Shown here: positions 63,367-64,000 of the stretch, piece by piece
Layout: each line of letters begins with the position of its first letter
How positions within the stretch are numbered: the stretch's first letter is position 1
Assembly: GCA_028712075.1 (NCBI GenBank)
Contig: JAQTQX010000012.1
Span: 62,001-126,000, forward strand
Origin: Desulfuromonadaceae bacterium
GTDB taxonomy: Bacteria > Desulfobacterota > Desulfuromonadia > Geobacterales > Pseudopelobacteraceae
Direction of reading: 5' to 3'
DNA: 64,000 nt
The notes under the pieces: model-generated
The model's input: the letters and a program-made list of their open reading frames with translations, nothing else
What the model was told of the DNA's origin: nothing
Databases searched by the model: none
Made by a program: the position numbers and the translations under genes

Positions 63367-63380
63367 TATTACGTTATACT
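63353..63380 (+). promoter_or_regulatory. Candidate promoter of the sensor gene at the right edge
   Basis: TTGTAG at 63353-63358 and TATACT at 63375-63380 are separated by 16 bases. A second TTGACA at 63437-63442 has no suitable -10. The promoter would give a leader of about 110 bases containing the hairpin at 63449-63475. Confidence 0.4.
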
Positions 63381-63448
63381 AGGAATATCAGGCGTTATTT
63401 ACTAATTAACATTAGACTCACAAAATAAGTCAGGCATTGACAATAGTC

Positions 63449-63475
63449 CCAATCTGGACGACTGATCCGGATTGG
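63449..63475 (+). promoter_or_regulatory. Structured leader hairpin before the sensor gene
   Basis: ccaatctgga and tccggattgg pair over 10 bp with one G-T pair and a 7-nt loop. The following gcctcccgaaggagac can also fold, pairing part of the ribosome site (gaaggag). This could control translation. It does not fit the c-di-GMP (GEMM) riboswitch closely enough to call it one. Confidence 0.4.
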
Positions 63476-63497
63476 CAAGCCTCCCGAAGGAGACACA

Positions 63498-64000
63498 ATG
63501 CTGCCAAACAACCCCCAGTTCGCATCTCGAATCATTTCCGGCGTGACGCTGATGAACCTGCTGGTGTTTGGTCTCTCCGGATATTCGTTGTACGCCAGCA
63601 GGGTGCATTATGATGAGCAGGCCCGCATTGAAACCGGCAATCTGGCCCGCGCTCTAGAGTACAGCATCAGTGGCATCCTGGACAAAATCGATCTGGCCCT
63701 CTTGGAAGGGAAAACCGAGGCCGAACTACAACTGGCCAAAGGTGGAATCGATAATGTCGGTTTTGACAATCACATTTCCGCCACTCTTGCCAGAGTCCCG
63801 GAAATGGGCGAAATCCGCATGACCGTGGCGAACGGAGACATTGTCTACGGGCTTGAGCCGGGTGTGCGAACTACAGCTAATGTGGCCGATCGCGACTACT
63901 TCATTTCGCTACGCGACAATCCTCACGCGGGCCTGTTCATCTCCAAACCGCTCCTCGGACGCATCTCGAAAAAATGGCACATCAATCTGGCCCGGCGTGT
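63498..64000 (+). CDS. N-terminal part of a membrane sensor protein (Cache-type), cut by the window edge
   Basis: The frame is open from an ATG at 63498 (AAGGAG seven bases upstream) to the end of the window, 167 codons. It begins MLPNNPQFASRIISGVTLMN and has one membrane segment (LLVFGLSGYSLYA). A periplasmic Cache/PDC-like domain follows with NVADRDYFISLRDNPHAG and LFISKPLLGRISKKWHINL, typical of sensor histidine kinases and diguanylate cyclases. The signalling domains lie outside the window. Confidence 0.8.
   Translation, partial: MLPNNPQFASRIISGVTLMNLLVFGLSGYSLYASRVHYDEQARIETGNLARALEYSISGILDKIDLALLEGKTEAELQLAKGGIDNVGFDNHISATLARVPEMGEIRMTVANGDIVYGLEPGVRTTANVADRDYFISLRDNPHAGLFISKPLLGRISKKWHINLARR

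Noticed and set aside
63402-63497. c-di-GMP (GEMM) riboswitch before the sensor gene
   Set aside because: A hairpin is present, but the conserved GEMM core sequence and second stem are not recognisable.
1-64000. CRISPR array or rRNA genes
   Set aside because: No regularly spaced repeats with unique spacers and no rRNA-like sequence were seen.

Overview
The window looks like a chromosome segment from a Geobacter-like member of the Desulfuromonadia (Geobacteraceae). The evidence is two outer-membrane multiheme cytochrome conduits, the SfrAB-type oxidoreductase, a PEP-CTERM protein, a CFI-box protein, large GGDEF/GAF signalling proteins and moderate GC content. Every identification comes from motifs and remembered family features; no database search was run.

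Layout. 1-2173 (+): the end of an outer-membrane barrel gene, then two lipoprotein multiheme cytochromes, arranged like extBCD. 2315-13112 (-): a complete carbon-phosphorus lyase operon, phnF-D-C-E-E-G-H-I-J-K-L-M plus a terminal TIM-barrel gene, mostly joined by 4-nt start/stop overlaps. It carries a strong hairpin between phnD and phnC and a palindrome in front of phnF. 13398-19358 (-): a triple-GAF AAA+ sigma-54-type activator, a FlgM-like anti-sigma factor, a 612-residue unknown and a PhnP-like hydrolase. 19454-21355 (-): an Nramp transporter and a gamma-class carbonic anhydrase homologue. 21526-27936 (+): dapF and gspC-D-E-F of a type II secretion system, with no pseudopilin genes following. 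28053-32258: an accessory zone around a tRNA-Pro(CGG). It holds a methyltransferase, a 30-bp repeat of the tRNA promoter, an intact PEP-CTERM protein, a PEP-CTERM remnant, a recombinase-like fragment and a frameshifted EAL pseudogene. 32315-36558 (-): a second porin-cytochrome conduit (OmbB-OmaB-OmcB type).

36871-49523: mostly housekeeping genes. These are an FmdB-type zinc ribbon, family B DNA polymerase, metK, ahcY, an acyl-ACP thioesterase with an AMP-forming ligase, and radA. Among them lie a secreted-protein cluster (CFI-box metalloprotease, Skp-like chaperone) and two GC-rich palindromic repeat elements. 49744-51430 (+): an FprA-type diiron flavoprotein and a ferritin-like diiron protein. 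51460-58115 (-): a B12-type radical SAM protein with a small zinc-ribbon gene, then sfrB-sfrA. 58353-62621: an M29 aminopeptidase and two diguanylate cyclases. 62700-63366: a graveyard of IS256-type transposase tails around a deleted cysK remnant. 63498-end (+): the start of a membrane sensor protein that runs off the window.

Together the genes describe an anaerobic, metal-respiring bacterium with two routes for moving electrons across the outer membrane, a cytoplasmic NAD(P)H-linked oxidoreductase, phosphonate scavenging for phosphorus, oxygen/NO detoxification and c-di-GMP signalling. I saw no CRISPR array, rRNA or intact mobile element. The least explained items are the TIM-barrel gene in the phn operon, the FlgM/AAA+/unknown trio, the cysteine insertion in PhnK, the duplicated tRNA promoter and the decayed junction at 62.7-63.4 kb.
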